A stretch of 15,858 bases of DNA from CAZLXG01 sp964563585 (GTDB lineage: Bacteria > Bacteroidota > Bacteroidia > Flavobacteriales > Flavobacteriaceae): NCBI GenBank assembly GCA_964563585.1, contig CAZLXG010000049.1, positions 1 through 15,858 on the forward strand, written 5' to 3'. Shown piece after piece: positions 6,336-12,950 of this stretch. The notes under the pieces were generated by a model. That model was not told where the DNA came from. It made no database searches and saw nothing but the letters and a program-made list of their open reading frames with translations. Every line of letters begins with the position of its first letter. Within the stretch, counting starts at the first letter, position 1. Made by a program: the position numbers and the translations under genes.

Positions 6336-7644
6336 GACATGGCTATTTAAACATATCGATAATTCTTCATTAGTAATTTTTCGAATTATTTTCGGCCTTT
6401 TTTGTTTTTTAGAATCTGTTGGTGCTATTTTTACAGGTTGGGTAAATCGTACTTTAATAACTCCAAATTTTACTTTTTCATTTATAAATTTCGAATGGTT
6501 ACAACCGCTTCCAGGAAACGGCATGTATATTTATTATGCTGTTATGGGTGTTTTTGGGCTACTAATTATGGTAGGTTATAAATACAGATTTAGTATAATT
6601 GGGTTTGCCCTTATGTGGTCTGCTACGTATTTTATGCAAAAATCGTCGTATAACAATCATTATTATTTGTTGATGCTGTTAAGTGGTATTATGGTTTTTA
6701 TGCCTGCAAACAAATATGCTTCTTTTGATGTTAAATTCGACTCAGGTATTAAAAGCATTTCTATGCCACAATGGTGTAAATGGATTTTTGTTTTGCAGCT
6801 TTTTATTATGTATACGTATGCCTCGGTAGCAAAACTATATCCAGATTGGCTAAATACTAGTTTCATAGAAATTCTTTTAAAAACCAAAAAAGATTATATT
6901 ATAGTTGGCGAATTGCTTCAACAAAAATGGATGCATTATGCTTTAACTTATGGAGGTATTTTGTTTGATGGTTTAATAATTCCGTTGTTATTATTTAAAC
7001 CCACCAGAAAATATGCTTTTTTTGCATCTATATTCTTTCATTTATTTAATTCATTTGTTTTTCAAATAGGAATTTTTCCGTATTTATCATTAGCATTTAC
7101 GTTGTTCTTTTTTGAACCAAAAACCATTCAAAAAATATTTTTAAAGAAGAAGGTTTTTTATGAATCTGAGGAAGTTATAATTCCAAAATATAAAACAACT
7201 TTAATCACATTGTTTTCAATATATTTTTTAATCCAAATAGGATTGCCATTACGTCATCATGTAATAAAAGATGATGTGCTTTGGACAGAAGAAGGTCACA
7301 GACTTTCGTGGCGAATGATGCTTAGAGCAAAAAGCGGAGTAGTAACATATCGTGTAGAAAATAAGGAAACAGGCAAAAGTCTTATAATTAATTTAGATGA
7401 TTATTTAACCAGAAAACAAAAACGTTCAGCTAGTTCTAAACCAGATATTATTTGGCAATTTGCTCAACATTTAAAAAGACAATATAAAAACGCAGGACAA
7501 GACATTTCGGTGTATGTTAATTGTAAAATTAGCGTAAATGGAAAGCCTTATAAACAACTTATAAATCCAAAAGTAGATTTAGCAAATGTTGATTGGAATG
7601 CCTTAAAACATAGCGATTGGATTTTACCTTCAAATGAAGATTAA
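6328..7644 (+). CDS. HTTM-domain membrane protein, vitamin K-dependent gamma-carboxylase homologue
   Basis: An integral inner-membrane protein of 438 aa. About eight or nine hydrophobic segments lie near residues 14-36, 66-84, 88-103, 109-126, 152-168, 205-223, 228-248, 250-263 and 290-306. A soluble C-terminal part follows, beginning PLRHH and WTEEGHRLSWRMM (307-332). HTTM is the membrane domain of vitamin K-dependent gamma-glutamyl carboxylase, which couples hydroquinone epoxidation to Glu carboxylation. The segment AKLYPDWL, with Lys169, aligns by eye with the stretch around the active-site Lys218 of human carboxylase, so catalysis may be retained. Bacterial substrates are unknown. I chose ATG 6328 (MLKTWLF) because flavobacterial homologues as I recall begin this way. 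ATG 6316 would add four residues. The ATG at 6328 overlaps the ribF end by 8 nt. Confidence 0.88.
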   Translation: MLKTWLFKHIDNSSLVIFRIIFGLFCFLESVGAIFTGWVNRTLITPNFTFSFINFEWLQPLPGNGMYIYYAVMGVFGLLIMVGYKYRFSIIGFALMWSATYFMQKSSYNNHYYLLMLLSGIMVFMPANKYASFDVKFDSGIKSISMPQWCKWIFVLQLFIMYTYASVAKLYPDWLNTSFIEILLKTKKDYIIVGELLQQKWMHYALTYGGILFDGLIIPLLLFKPTRKYAFFASIFFHLFNSFVFQIGIFPYLSLAFTLFFFEPKTIQKIFLKKKVFYESEEVIIPKYKTTLITLFSIYFLIQIGLPLRHHVIKDDVLWTEEGHRLSWRMMLRAKSGVVTYRVENKETGKSLIINLDDYLTRKQKRSASSKPDIIWQFAQHLKRQYKNAGQDISVYVNCKISVNGKPYKQLINPKVDLANVDWNALKHSDWILPSNED

Positions 7645-7662
7645 GTTACTAAACTATTTACG

Positions 7663-7670
7663 TAAATTTG
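7663..7670 (+). promoter_or_regulatory. Probable -7 promoter element of serS
   Basis: TAAATTTG is an exact match to TAnnTTTG in the 45-nt gap between the HTTM gene and serS. The predicted transcription start would leave a leader of roughly 13 nt before the ATG at 7690. No TTG is visible 17-23 nt upstream, so the -33 part is weak or absent. Confidence 0.45.
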
Positions 7671-7689
7671 TCGCTTAAATTCTTAACTC

Positions 7690-8961
7690 ATGTTACAAGT
7701 CCCTTTTATTAAAGAGAACAAAAAACTGGTAATTGAACGATTAGCAAAACGAAATATTGATGCTTCAAAAATGATTGATGAAGTAATTTCTTTTGATGAA
7801 GATAGAAAACGTATTCAAACAGAATTAGATAATACGTTAGCAGAATCGAATAGTTTATCTAAAGAAATAGGGAATTTGTATAAATCGGGCGAAGCCCAAA
7901 AAGCAAATTTTTTAAAAGAAAAAACAAGTCAGTTAAAAGAAAAATCTAAAGAACTTAGTGATTCACTTAATGCAAAAGTTGAGGCATTAAATCAGTTACT
8001 TTATAAAATACCAAATGTACCTCATGAGTCAGTTCCAAATGGGAATTCAGATGAAGATAATGAAGAGATTTTTAGAGAAGGCGACATTCCTGTTTTACAT
8101 GATGAAGCAATTCCACATTGGGAATTAGCTAAGAAATACGACATTATAGATTTTGAACTTGGTAATAAAATTACGGGTGCAGGATTTCCAGTTTACAAGG
8201 GCAAAGGTGCCAGATTACAACGTGCATTAATAGCTTACTTTTTAGATAAAAATGTTGCGGCGGGTTATACCGAATATCAACTTCCACATTTAGTTAATGA
8301 AGCCTCAGGTTTTGGAACAGGGCAATTGCCAGATAAAGAGGGGCAAATGTATCATGTAACTGGAGATAATTTATATTTAATACCAACGGCAGAAGTTCCT
8401 GGGACAAATATTTTTAGAGATGTTGTTTTAAATGAAAACGATTTGCCACAAACCATTACAGCTTACACACCATGTTTTCGTCGTGAAGCTGGAAGTTATG
8501 GTGCGCATGTAAGAGGATTAAATAGATTACATCAATTTGATAAAGTTGAAATATTACGAGTAGAGCATCCAAGTAAATCTTATGAAGCTTTAGATGGCAT
8601 GGTAAATCATGTGAAAAGTATTCTACAAGAATTAAAATTACCATACAGAATTTTAAGACTTTGTGGTGGTGATTTAGGATTCACATCGGTATTAACTTAT
8701 GATTTTGAAGTGTTTTCTACAGCTCAAGATAGATGGCTAGAAATATCTTCAATATCAAATTTTGAAACTTTTCAAGCGAATCGTTTAAAACTACGTTTTA
8801 AAAATAGCGATGGTAAAAACGAATTAGCACATACACTTAATGGAAGCTCTTTAGCATTACCAAGAGTACTTGCAGGAATTTTAGAAAACTACCAAACAAA
8901 AGATGGTATTGTAATTCCTGAAGTTTTACAATCTTATACAGGATTTAGTATTATCGATTAG
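7690..8961 (+). CDS. serS: Seryl-tRNA synthetase
   Basis: A cytoplasmic class II aminoacyl-tRNA synthetase that charges tRNA-Ser (and tRNA-Sec where present) with serine. The 423-aa length is standard. An N-terminal coiled-coil arm (about 30-105, rich in Lys, Glu and Leu) reaches the long variable arm of tRNA-Ser. The serine-site segment TAEVPGTN is at 233-240, where the family usually has Val or Leu at the position of Gly238. Motif 2 is FRREAGSYG at 263-271. Motif 3 is LNGSSLALPRVLAGILEN around Arg392. The ATG at 7690 gives the N-terminus MLQVPFIKENK usual for Bacteroidota. It probably has its own promoter. I see no strong terminator behind it, only AT-rich weak stems and a T-run at 9019-9025. 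Confidence 0.97.
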   Translation: MLQVPFIKENKKLVIERLAKRNIDASKMIDEVISFDEDRKRIQTELDNTLAESNSLSKEIGNLYKSGEAQKANFLKEKTSQLKEKSKELSDSLNAKVEALNQLLYKIPNVPHESVPNGNSDEDNEEIFREGDIPVLHDEAIPHWELAKKYDIIDFELGNKITGAGFPVYKGKGARLQRALIAYFLDKNVAAGYTEYQLPHLVNEASGFGTGQLPDKEGQMYHVTGDNLYLIPTAEVPGTNIFRDVVLNENDLPQTITAYTPCFRREAGSYGAHVRGLNRLHQFDKVEILRVEHPSKSYEALDGMVNHVKSILQELKLPYRILRLCGGDLGFTSVLTYDFEVFSTAQDRWLEISSISNFETFQANRLKLRFKNSDGKNELAHTLNGSSLALPRVLAGILENYQTKDGIVIPEVLQSYTGFSIID

Positions 8962-9023
8962 CAAGTCAAAAATTATTTAAAATATGAGAATAAAATCCTA
9001 GATATTTGTAATATTTTATTTTT

Positions 9024-9035
9024 TTAATCGATTAA
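9024..9035. repeat. 12-bp perfect palindrome downstream of serS
   Basis: TTAATCGATTAA is identical to its reverse complement and follows a T-run. With the inverted repeat at 9040-9069 it makes two pairs of the hexamers TTAATC and GATTAA within 46 nt. It could be a protein-binding site upstream of the 40-codon ORF, or part of a loose serS terminator region. No function is shown. Confidence 0.4.
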
Positions 9036-9039
9036 GTGT

Positions 9040-9069
9040 AAATTAATCATGCTGTTTAACGATTAATTT
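9040..9069. repeat. 9-bp inverted repeat downstream of serS
   Basis: AAATTAATC (9040-9048) and GATTAATTT (9061-9069) are perfect inverted copies with a 12-nt spacer. T- and C-rich sequence follows (9070-9081), which makes a weak terminator for serS possible. The stem is almost all A-T. The rest of 8962-9139 holds no gene that I can support and no exact TAnnTTTG element. Confidence 0.4.
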
Positions 9070-9139
9070 TCAATTCCTTTTGTGTTTAAAGATTTATTGT
9101 AGAAGTTAGCCAGACCAAACCTAATTAACCTACTTAACC

Positions 9140-9262
9140 ATGAAAAATCTTAAACGCATTATCCTACTAATAGCATTAGTTCTTGTAGCTAGTAAGGTTT
9201 TATCTTCAGATTTCGATATTACAAAATCTGAAGATAAAACTACAGCAATTGTGAGTAAATAG
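9140..9262 (+). CDS. Small ORF, 40 aa, predicted secreted peptide, function unknown
   Basis: ATG at 9140 to TAG at 9262. The translation begins MKNLKRIILLIALVLV, a textbook Sec signal sequence with a basic n-region (Lys2, Lys5, Arg6) and a hydrophobic core of about 7-16. The short polar remainder is ASKVLSSDFDITKSEDKT and then TAIVSK. If cleaved near Ser18-Ser23 the mature peptide would be about 17-22 residues. An A/C-rich leader (AACCTAATTAACC type) precedes the start, and a good terminator at 9355-9384 ends the unit, so it looks like a stand-alone gene. I do not recognise the peptide. A 17-bp perfect inverted repeat covers residues 20-34. It could instead be the decayed 5' end of a longer secreted-protein gene, or the region could act as a structured RNA. 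Confidence 0.55.
   Translation: MKNLKRIILLIALVLVASKVLSSDFDITKSEDKTTAIVSK
9197..9240 (+). repeat. 17-bp perfect inverted repeat inside the 40-codon ORF
   Basis: GTTTTATCTTCAGATTT (9197-9213) and AAATCTGAAGATAAAAC (9224-9240) are exact reverse complements separated by 10 nt. It is the longest perfect inverted repeat I found in the window. No T-run follows, so it is not a terminator. In the ORF it encodes the VLSSDF and KSEDKT segments. As RNA it would form a stable hairpin just before the stop codon. Confidence 0.85.
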
Positions 9263-9354
9263 GGATTTATTTCATTTTTAAGACTGTCCCCAATCTAGTA
9301 ATAATATTGTTTTTGAATTAGCGTAAGTTAATAGGACTTTATATTTTGGTTGGT

Positions 9355-9384
9355 AATGCCCGAATTTTTATTCGGGCATTTTTT
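9355..9384 (+). terminator. Rho-independent terminator after the 40-codon ORF
   Basis: AATGCCCGAAT (9355-9365) pairs perfectly with ATTCGGGCATT (9370-9380) around a TTTT loop, and TTTTT follows (9380-9384). It lies 92 nt after the small-ORF stop and 48 nt before the next gene, so it ends a transcript containing the small ORF. The intervening 9263-9354 holds no further ORF that I can support. Confidence 0.88.
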
Positions 9385-9432
9385 ATAAAAATATTTGCAA
9401 TATCTGTATAACACATTTGTTATATTTACAAT

Positions 9433-11205
9433 ATGAGAGTTTTATTTATCTTATTCTTATTTATAAGCACAGGTATGTTTTCGCAAGAAGACGCATTTGC
9501 TAAGGAATATTTTAAAACTGGCGATTTTGAAAAAGCATTGCACGAATATAAAAAGCTATATGCAAAACATCCATCAAACATAAATTATATAAATCGACTT
9601 GTTAGCACGCATCAACAATTAGAACAATATACTGAAGCAGAAACTTTTCTTTTAAAATTAATTAATCGAATAAAATACCCCGCATTTTTAGTAGAAATTG
9701 GTTATAATTATCAATTAAAAAACGATTTAGAAAACGCCATTATTTATTATAATAAAGCACTTGCCAGTTTAGATGATAATGCAAATCATTCCTTTTCGGT
9801 AGCTAGAAATTTTCAAAATCATTCACTTTTAAAAGAAGCTATTTCAACTTACGAAAAAGCAATGAGGCTTAAACCACAATTAAATTTTAATCTGCAATTA
9901 GCTCAGATTTACGGAGAACAAGGAAACATTGAAAAAATGTTTACGAGTTATATAGATTTTGCCGAAACTAATCCAATTTCATTAAATAATATTAAACGCG
10001 CTATTAATAATTTTATAAGTGAAAACAGTACGAATGAAAACAATATTTTATTTCGAAAAATTTTACTTAAAAAAACGCAAATAGAACCAAATTTACTTTG
10101 GAATGAAATGTTGAGTTGGCTATTTATTCAGCAAAAAGATTTTAAAAAAGCATTTATTCAAGAAAAAGCAATTTTTAATAGACAGCCAGAAAGTTTAGAT
10201 AAAATTGAAGAATTAGCACTTATTTCGGCAAGTGAAAATAATAATGAAGTCGCTAAAGAAATTTTTTCATTTTTAATAGAAACAGCACAAGATTTAGAAA
10301 CAAAACTTAGCGCGCATTATAATTTGCTACAGTTAGAAACTAAAGAAAGTTCAGAATCTAATTACAACAACATTAGTGCTAAGTATTTAGAGTTATTTGA
10401 AGAATTTGGGAGCTTTTCACAAACCTTAAAATTGCAGATTTCGTACGCTCATTTTTTAGCATTCTATGAAGACGAAACTAAGAAAGCAACATTGTTTTTA
10501 GAGAAAACCTTAAAACTGCCATTAACCGAATTTCAAAAAGCACAGGTAAAATTAGAATTGGGAGATATTTTGGTGCTGCAAGAAAAATTCAATCAAGCAT
10601 TAATATATTACACCCAAATACAACGTAATTTAAAAAACAGCACCATTTCGCAAGAAGCGCGTTATAAAGTTGCACAAACAAGTTATTATAAAGGTGATTT
10701 TAAATGGGCAGAATCACAACTTAAAATTTTAAAAGCATCAACATCTCAACTTATTGCCAATGATGCTCTATATTTAAAACTGTTAATTTCAGATAATAAA
10801 TATGAAGATTCATTACAAACGGCTTTAAAGTTATATTCAAAAGCTGATTTATTAGCCTTTCAAAATAAAGATGATGAAGCTATTAGTTTATTGAGTAAAA
10901 TATTAGAAAATCATAAAACAGAACCTATAATTGCGCAGGCATTATATAAGCAAGCACAATTATTTGAAGATAAATTTCAACTTGAAAAAGCACAAGTAAA
11001 TTACGAATTAATTATTGCCAATTATAGAGAAGGTATTTTGGTTGATGATGCTTATTATAAGTTGGCAGAAATTTATGTAAAGCAAAATCTACCTGAAAAA
11101 GCAAAAAACTTATATGAGCAAATTATTTTTAATCATGCTGATAGTATTTATTTTGTTGAAGCACGAAAAAAATACAGAGCCTTACGTGGTGATGCTATAA
11201 ATTAG
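9433..11205 (+). CDS. TPR-repeat protein with signal peptide
   Basis: A 590-aa helical-repeat protein, probably periplasmic. The signal peptide is residues 1-18 (core VLFILFLFIST, ending MFSQ). Tetratricopeptide-like repeats run through the rest. Clear units are EYFKTGDFEKALHEYKKL near 25-42, the QQLEQYTEAETFL unit near 61-73, NAIIYYNKAL near 100-110, and a C-terminal tandem around 490-580 with ALYKQAQLFEDKFQLEKA and YKLAEIYVKQNLPEKAKNLY. TPR arrays bind partner proteins; no enzymatic domain is visible. As I recall, flavobacterial genomes often keep a TPR gene beside DUF4286, rsmA and mgtE, as here, but its specific role is unknown. It follows a terminator, so it should have its own promoter; only one-mismatch -7 candidates are visible (CACATTTG 9412-9419, TATATTTA 9421-9428). 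Confidence 0.88.
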   Translation: MRVLFILFLFISTGMFSQEDAFAKEYFKTGDFEKALHEYKKLYAKHPSNINYINRLVSTHQQLEQYTEAETFLLKLINRIKYPAFLVEIGYNYQLKNDLENAIIYYNKALASLDDNANHSFSVARNFQNHSLLKEAISTYEKAMRLKPQLNFNLQLAQIYGEQGNIEKMFTSYIDFAETNPISLNNIKRAINNFISENSTNENNILFRKILLKKTQIEPNLLWNEMLSWLFIQQKDFKKAFIQEKAIFNRQPESLDKIEELALISASENNNEVAKEIFSFLIETAQDLETKLSAHYNLLQLETKESSESNYNNISAKYLELFEEFGSFSQTLKLQISYAHFLAFYEDETKKATLFLEKTLKLPLTEFQKAQVKLELGDILVLQEKFNQALIYYTQIQRNLKNSTISQEARYKVAQTSYYKGDFKWAESQLKILKASTSQLIANDALYLKLLISDNKYEDSLQTALKLYSKADLLAFQNKDDEAISLLSKILENHKTEPIIAQALYKQAQLFEDKFQLEKAQVNYELIIANYREGILVDDAYYKLAEIYVKQNLPEKAKNLYEQIIFNHADSIYFVEARKKYRALRGDAIN

Positions 11206-11211
11206 TTTGTC

Positions 11212-11231
11212 ATTCCTGCGAAGGCAGGAAT
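11212..11231 (+). repeat. Short palindromic repeat, dispersed-repeat type
   Basis: ATTCCTGC (11212-11219) and GCAGGAAT (11224-11231) form a perfect 8-bp hairpin with loop GAAG, preceded by TTTGTC. The GTCATTCCTGCGAAGGCAGGAAT pattern is a widespread short dispersed repeat in many bacteria, from memory. It sits 6 nt after the TPR stop and 18 nt before the GNAT start. There is no T-run, so it is not a standard terminator. Confidence 0.6.
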
Positions 11232-11249
11232 TCATTATTTTAGAAAATT

Positions 11250-11765
11250 ATGATTATAGCTGAAACAGAAAGACTTATTATTTCAAAGTTAACAAAAAAA
11301 GACGCTCCATTTTTTTTAGAATTAACAAACACACCAAAATGGATAAAATATATTAGAGATAGAAATCTTAAAACTGTAAAAGATGCTGAGCAATATTTAA
11401 AAAATAGAATATTTAAAAGCTATGCAACTTTTGGGTTCGGTTTTTATAAATTACAATTCAAGGCAGAAAACCTTAAAACTATAGGCATTTGTGGACTAGT
11501 AAAACGCGAAGAATTGGAAGATGTAGATTTCGGGTTTGGTTTACTCCCAGAATATGAGGGTAAAGGTTTTGGATATGAATCTTCTATAGCTATTTTGGAA
11601 CTTGCTAAAACTAAATTCAAGCTAAAAAATATTGCGGCAATAACAAATTCGGATAATAAGAATTCTATTAAACTATTAGAAAAATTAGGGTTAATTTTTG
11701 AAAAAAGAATAAATCCTTTTGAAGAAGACAAAGAACTATTGTTATTTGCAAAAAAAATAAACTAA
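11250..11765 (+). CDS. GNAT-family N-acetyltransferase (RimJ/RimL type)
   Basis: Predicted acetyl-CoA-dependent acetyltransferase of 171 aa, the usual size for the RimJ/RimL subgroup. It opens with ETERLIISKLTKKDAPFFLEL, the beta1-alpha1 pattern of the group. The core is GICGLVKREELEDVDFGFGLLPEYEGKGFGYE at about 79-110. EGKGFG (103-108) is the pyrophosphate-binding loop of motif A, and the NIAAITNSDNKNSIKLLEKLGL segment (127-148) is motif B. The acceptor is unknown: a ribosomal or other protein N-terminus, or a small amine. Its TAA overlaps the next ATG by one base (TAATG at 11763-11767), so it is coupled to the DUF4286 gene. It separates genes that I recall as adjacent in relatives and follows a dispersed-type repeat, so it may be a lineage-specific insertion. 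Confidence 0.9.
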   Translation: MIIAETERLIISKLTKKDAPFFLELTNTPKWIKYIRDRNLKTVKDAEQYLKNRIFKSYATFGFGFYKLQFKAENLKTIGICGLVKREELEDVDFGFGLLPEYEGKGFGYESSIAILELAKTKFKLKNIAAITNSDNKNSIKLLEKLGLIFEKRINPFEEDKELLLFAKKIN

Positions 11766-12088
11766 TGATAATTTATAACGTTACCGCTAATATTGACGAC
11801 AGTATTCACGACCAATGGTTAAAGTGGATAAAAGAACATATTCCACAAGTGTTAGCCACAGGAAAGTTTGAAAAAGCAACGCTAACCAAAGTTTTGGTAG
11901 AAGAAGAAATGGGCGGACATACATATTCGGTGCAATACAGGTCGTATTCACGTGAAGCTTTAGATGCTTACTATAAAGAAGATGCTGAAAAACTAAAAGC
12001 AGAAGGCTTAAAACTTTTTGCTGATAAAATGTTAGCTTTTAGAACCGAACTTCAAATAGTTGATGAATATTCTGTAACTTTCAAATAA
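11765..12088 (+). CDS. DUF4286 family protein
   Basis: A small cytoplasmic protein of 107 aa with no signal or membrane segment. The pattern MIIYNVTANIDDSIHDQWLKW at the start, KATLTKVLVEEEMGGHTYSVQY in the middle and AFRTELQIVDEY near the end matches the DUF4286 family, which looks like a ferredoxin-like alpha/beta fold related to monooxygenase/heme-dimer proteins. No activity is established that I know of. It overlaps the GNAT stop (TAATG) and lies 12 nt before rsmA. Its steady place beside rsmA in Bacteroidota, from memory, hints at a translation-linked role, but this is inference. Confidence 0.88.
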   Translation: MIIYNVTANIDDSIHDQWLKWIKEHIPQVLATGKFEKATLTKVLVEEEMGGHTYSVQYRSYSREALDAYYKEDAEKLKAEGLKLFADKMLAFRTELQIVDEYSVTFK

Positions 12089-12100
12089 CAAAAAACATTT

Positions 12101-12889
12101 GTGGATAATCGACATCAAGTAAAAGCAAAAAAATATTTAGGTCAGCATTTTTTAAAAGATGAAACCATTGCAGAAAAAATAGCAGATTCGTTATCGTTCT
12201 CTGGATACAAACACGTGTTAGAAATTGGTCCAGGAATGGGTGTTTTAACTAAATATTTGCTTAAAAAAAACATTACAACACACGCTATTGAGATTGATTC
12301 AGAATCGGTAGACTATCTTAAAAATGAATACTTAAATCTTGCAGATAGAATTATAGAACAAGATTTTTTAAAGTACGACTTAACTCAAGTTTTTAATGAA
12401 GAGCAATTTGCAATTATAGGCAATTTCCCATATAATATTTCAACCCAAATAGTTTTTAAAACTTTGGAAATGAGAGGTCAAATACCTGAATTTTCAGGTA
12501 TGTTTCAAAAAGAAGTAGCACAACGTATTTGCTCTAAAGAAGGCTCTAAAGTGTATGGAATACTTTCGGTTTTAGTACAGGCATTTTACGATGCAGAATA
12601 TTTGTTTACAGTACCTCCAACGGTTTTTAGTCCGCCACCAAAAATAGATTCTGGAGTATTAAAATTAACCAGAAAAGAAAATTATACACTTTCCTGCGAT
12701 GAAAAATTATTTTTCAAAGTAGTAAAACAAGCCTTTCAACAACGCCGAAAAACACTTCGTAATAGTTTAAAAACCTTCAATCTTTCAGATAATTTAAAAG
12801 CAAATAGTATATTTGGCAAACGTCCAGAACAATTAAATGTAAATTCGTTTATAGAACTCACACAATTAATTGAAAACGACAGTAATTAA
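12101..12889 (+). CDS. rsmA: 16S rRNA (adenine1518-N6/adenine1519-N6)-dimethyltransferase
   Basis: RsmA/KsgA dimethylates two adjacent adenines in the 3' terminal hairpin of 16S rRNA late in 30S assembly. At 262 aa it is close to the usual 260-275. Present are KKYLGQHFL near the start (binding segment), the SAM motif I LEIGPGMGVLT (40-50), acidic AIEIDSESV, and the catalytic NFPYNIS at 108-114 (NLPY in E. coli). The C-terminal helical domain contains VFSPPPKIDSGV and AFQQRRKTLRNSL. The start is GTG (12101): no in-frame ATG precedes the KKYLGQHFL motif, so the non-ATG start is needed. It lies 12 nt after the DUF4286 gene, in the same operon. Loss of this methylation gives kasugamycin resistance in other bacteria. 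Confidence 0.96.
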   Translation: MDNRHQVKAKKYLGQHFLKDETIAEKIADSLSFSGYKHVLEIGPGMGVLTKYLLKKNITTHAIEIDSESVDYLKNEYLNLADRIIEQDFLKYDLTQVFNEEQFAIIGNFPYNISTQIVFKTLEMRGQIPEFSGMFQKEVAQRICSKEGSKVYGILSVLVQAFYDAEYLFTVPPTVFSPPPKIDSGVLKLTRKENYTLSCDEKLFFKVVKQAFQQRRKTLRNSLKTFNLSDNLKANSIFGKRPEQLNVNSFIELTQLIENDSN

Positions 12890-12890
12890 G

Positions 12891-12940
12891 TGTCACTTCG
12901 AGTGATTTCAAAATGTATTTTGAAATAGTATCGAGAAGTC
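12891..12940. repeat. Palindromic element in the rsmA-mgtE gap
   Basis: The outer arms ACTTC and GAAGT (12895-12899 and 12935-12939) enclose a perfect 10-bp inner inverted repeat, ATTTCAAAAT (12905-12914) and ATTTTGAAAT (12917-12926), with a 2-nt loop. The edges, TGTCACTTCGAG and ATCGAGAAGTC, recall a flavobacterial dispersed repeat (CACTTCGAG...CGAGAAGTC) that I know from other genomes. It fills nearly the whole 61-nt gap and ends 10 nt before the mgtE ATG. It could affect mgtE expression, but no T-run marks it as a terminator. Confidence 0.6.
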
Positions 12941-12950
12941 TTTAAATTGA

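Noticed and set aside
9263..9354. Continuation of the 40-aa ORF after its TAG, as a broken longer gene
   Set aside because: The in-frame translation after the stop (GFISFLRLSPI) soon meets another stop and has no secreted-protein character, so there is no positive sign of a point-mutated longer gene.
11212..11231. Terminator of the TPR gene
   Set aside because: The hairpin is good but no T-run follows, and the sequence matches a dispersed-repeat type. The downstream genes are closely packed and probably co-transcribed.
11444..11731. 95-aa minus-strand ORF opposite the GNAT gene
   Set aside because: It is Ser/Pro-rich and antisense to motif A and B of a clear acetyltransferase, so it is a shadow ORF.
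12890..12950. Possible Mg2+ riboswitch (M-box) before mgtE
   Set aside because: The gap is only 61 nt and is filled by a palindromic element. An M-box leader is much longer and none of its conserved structure is visible.
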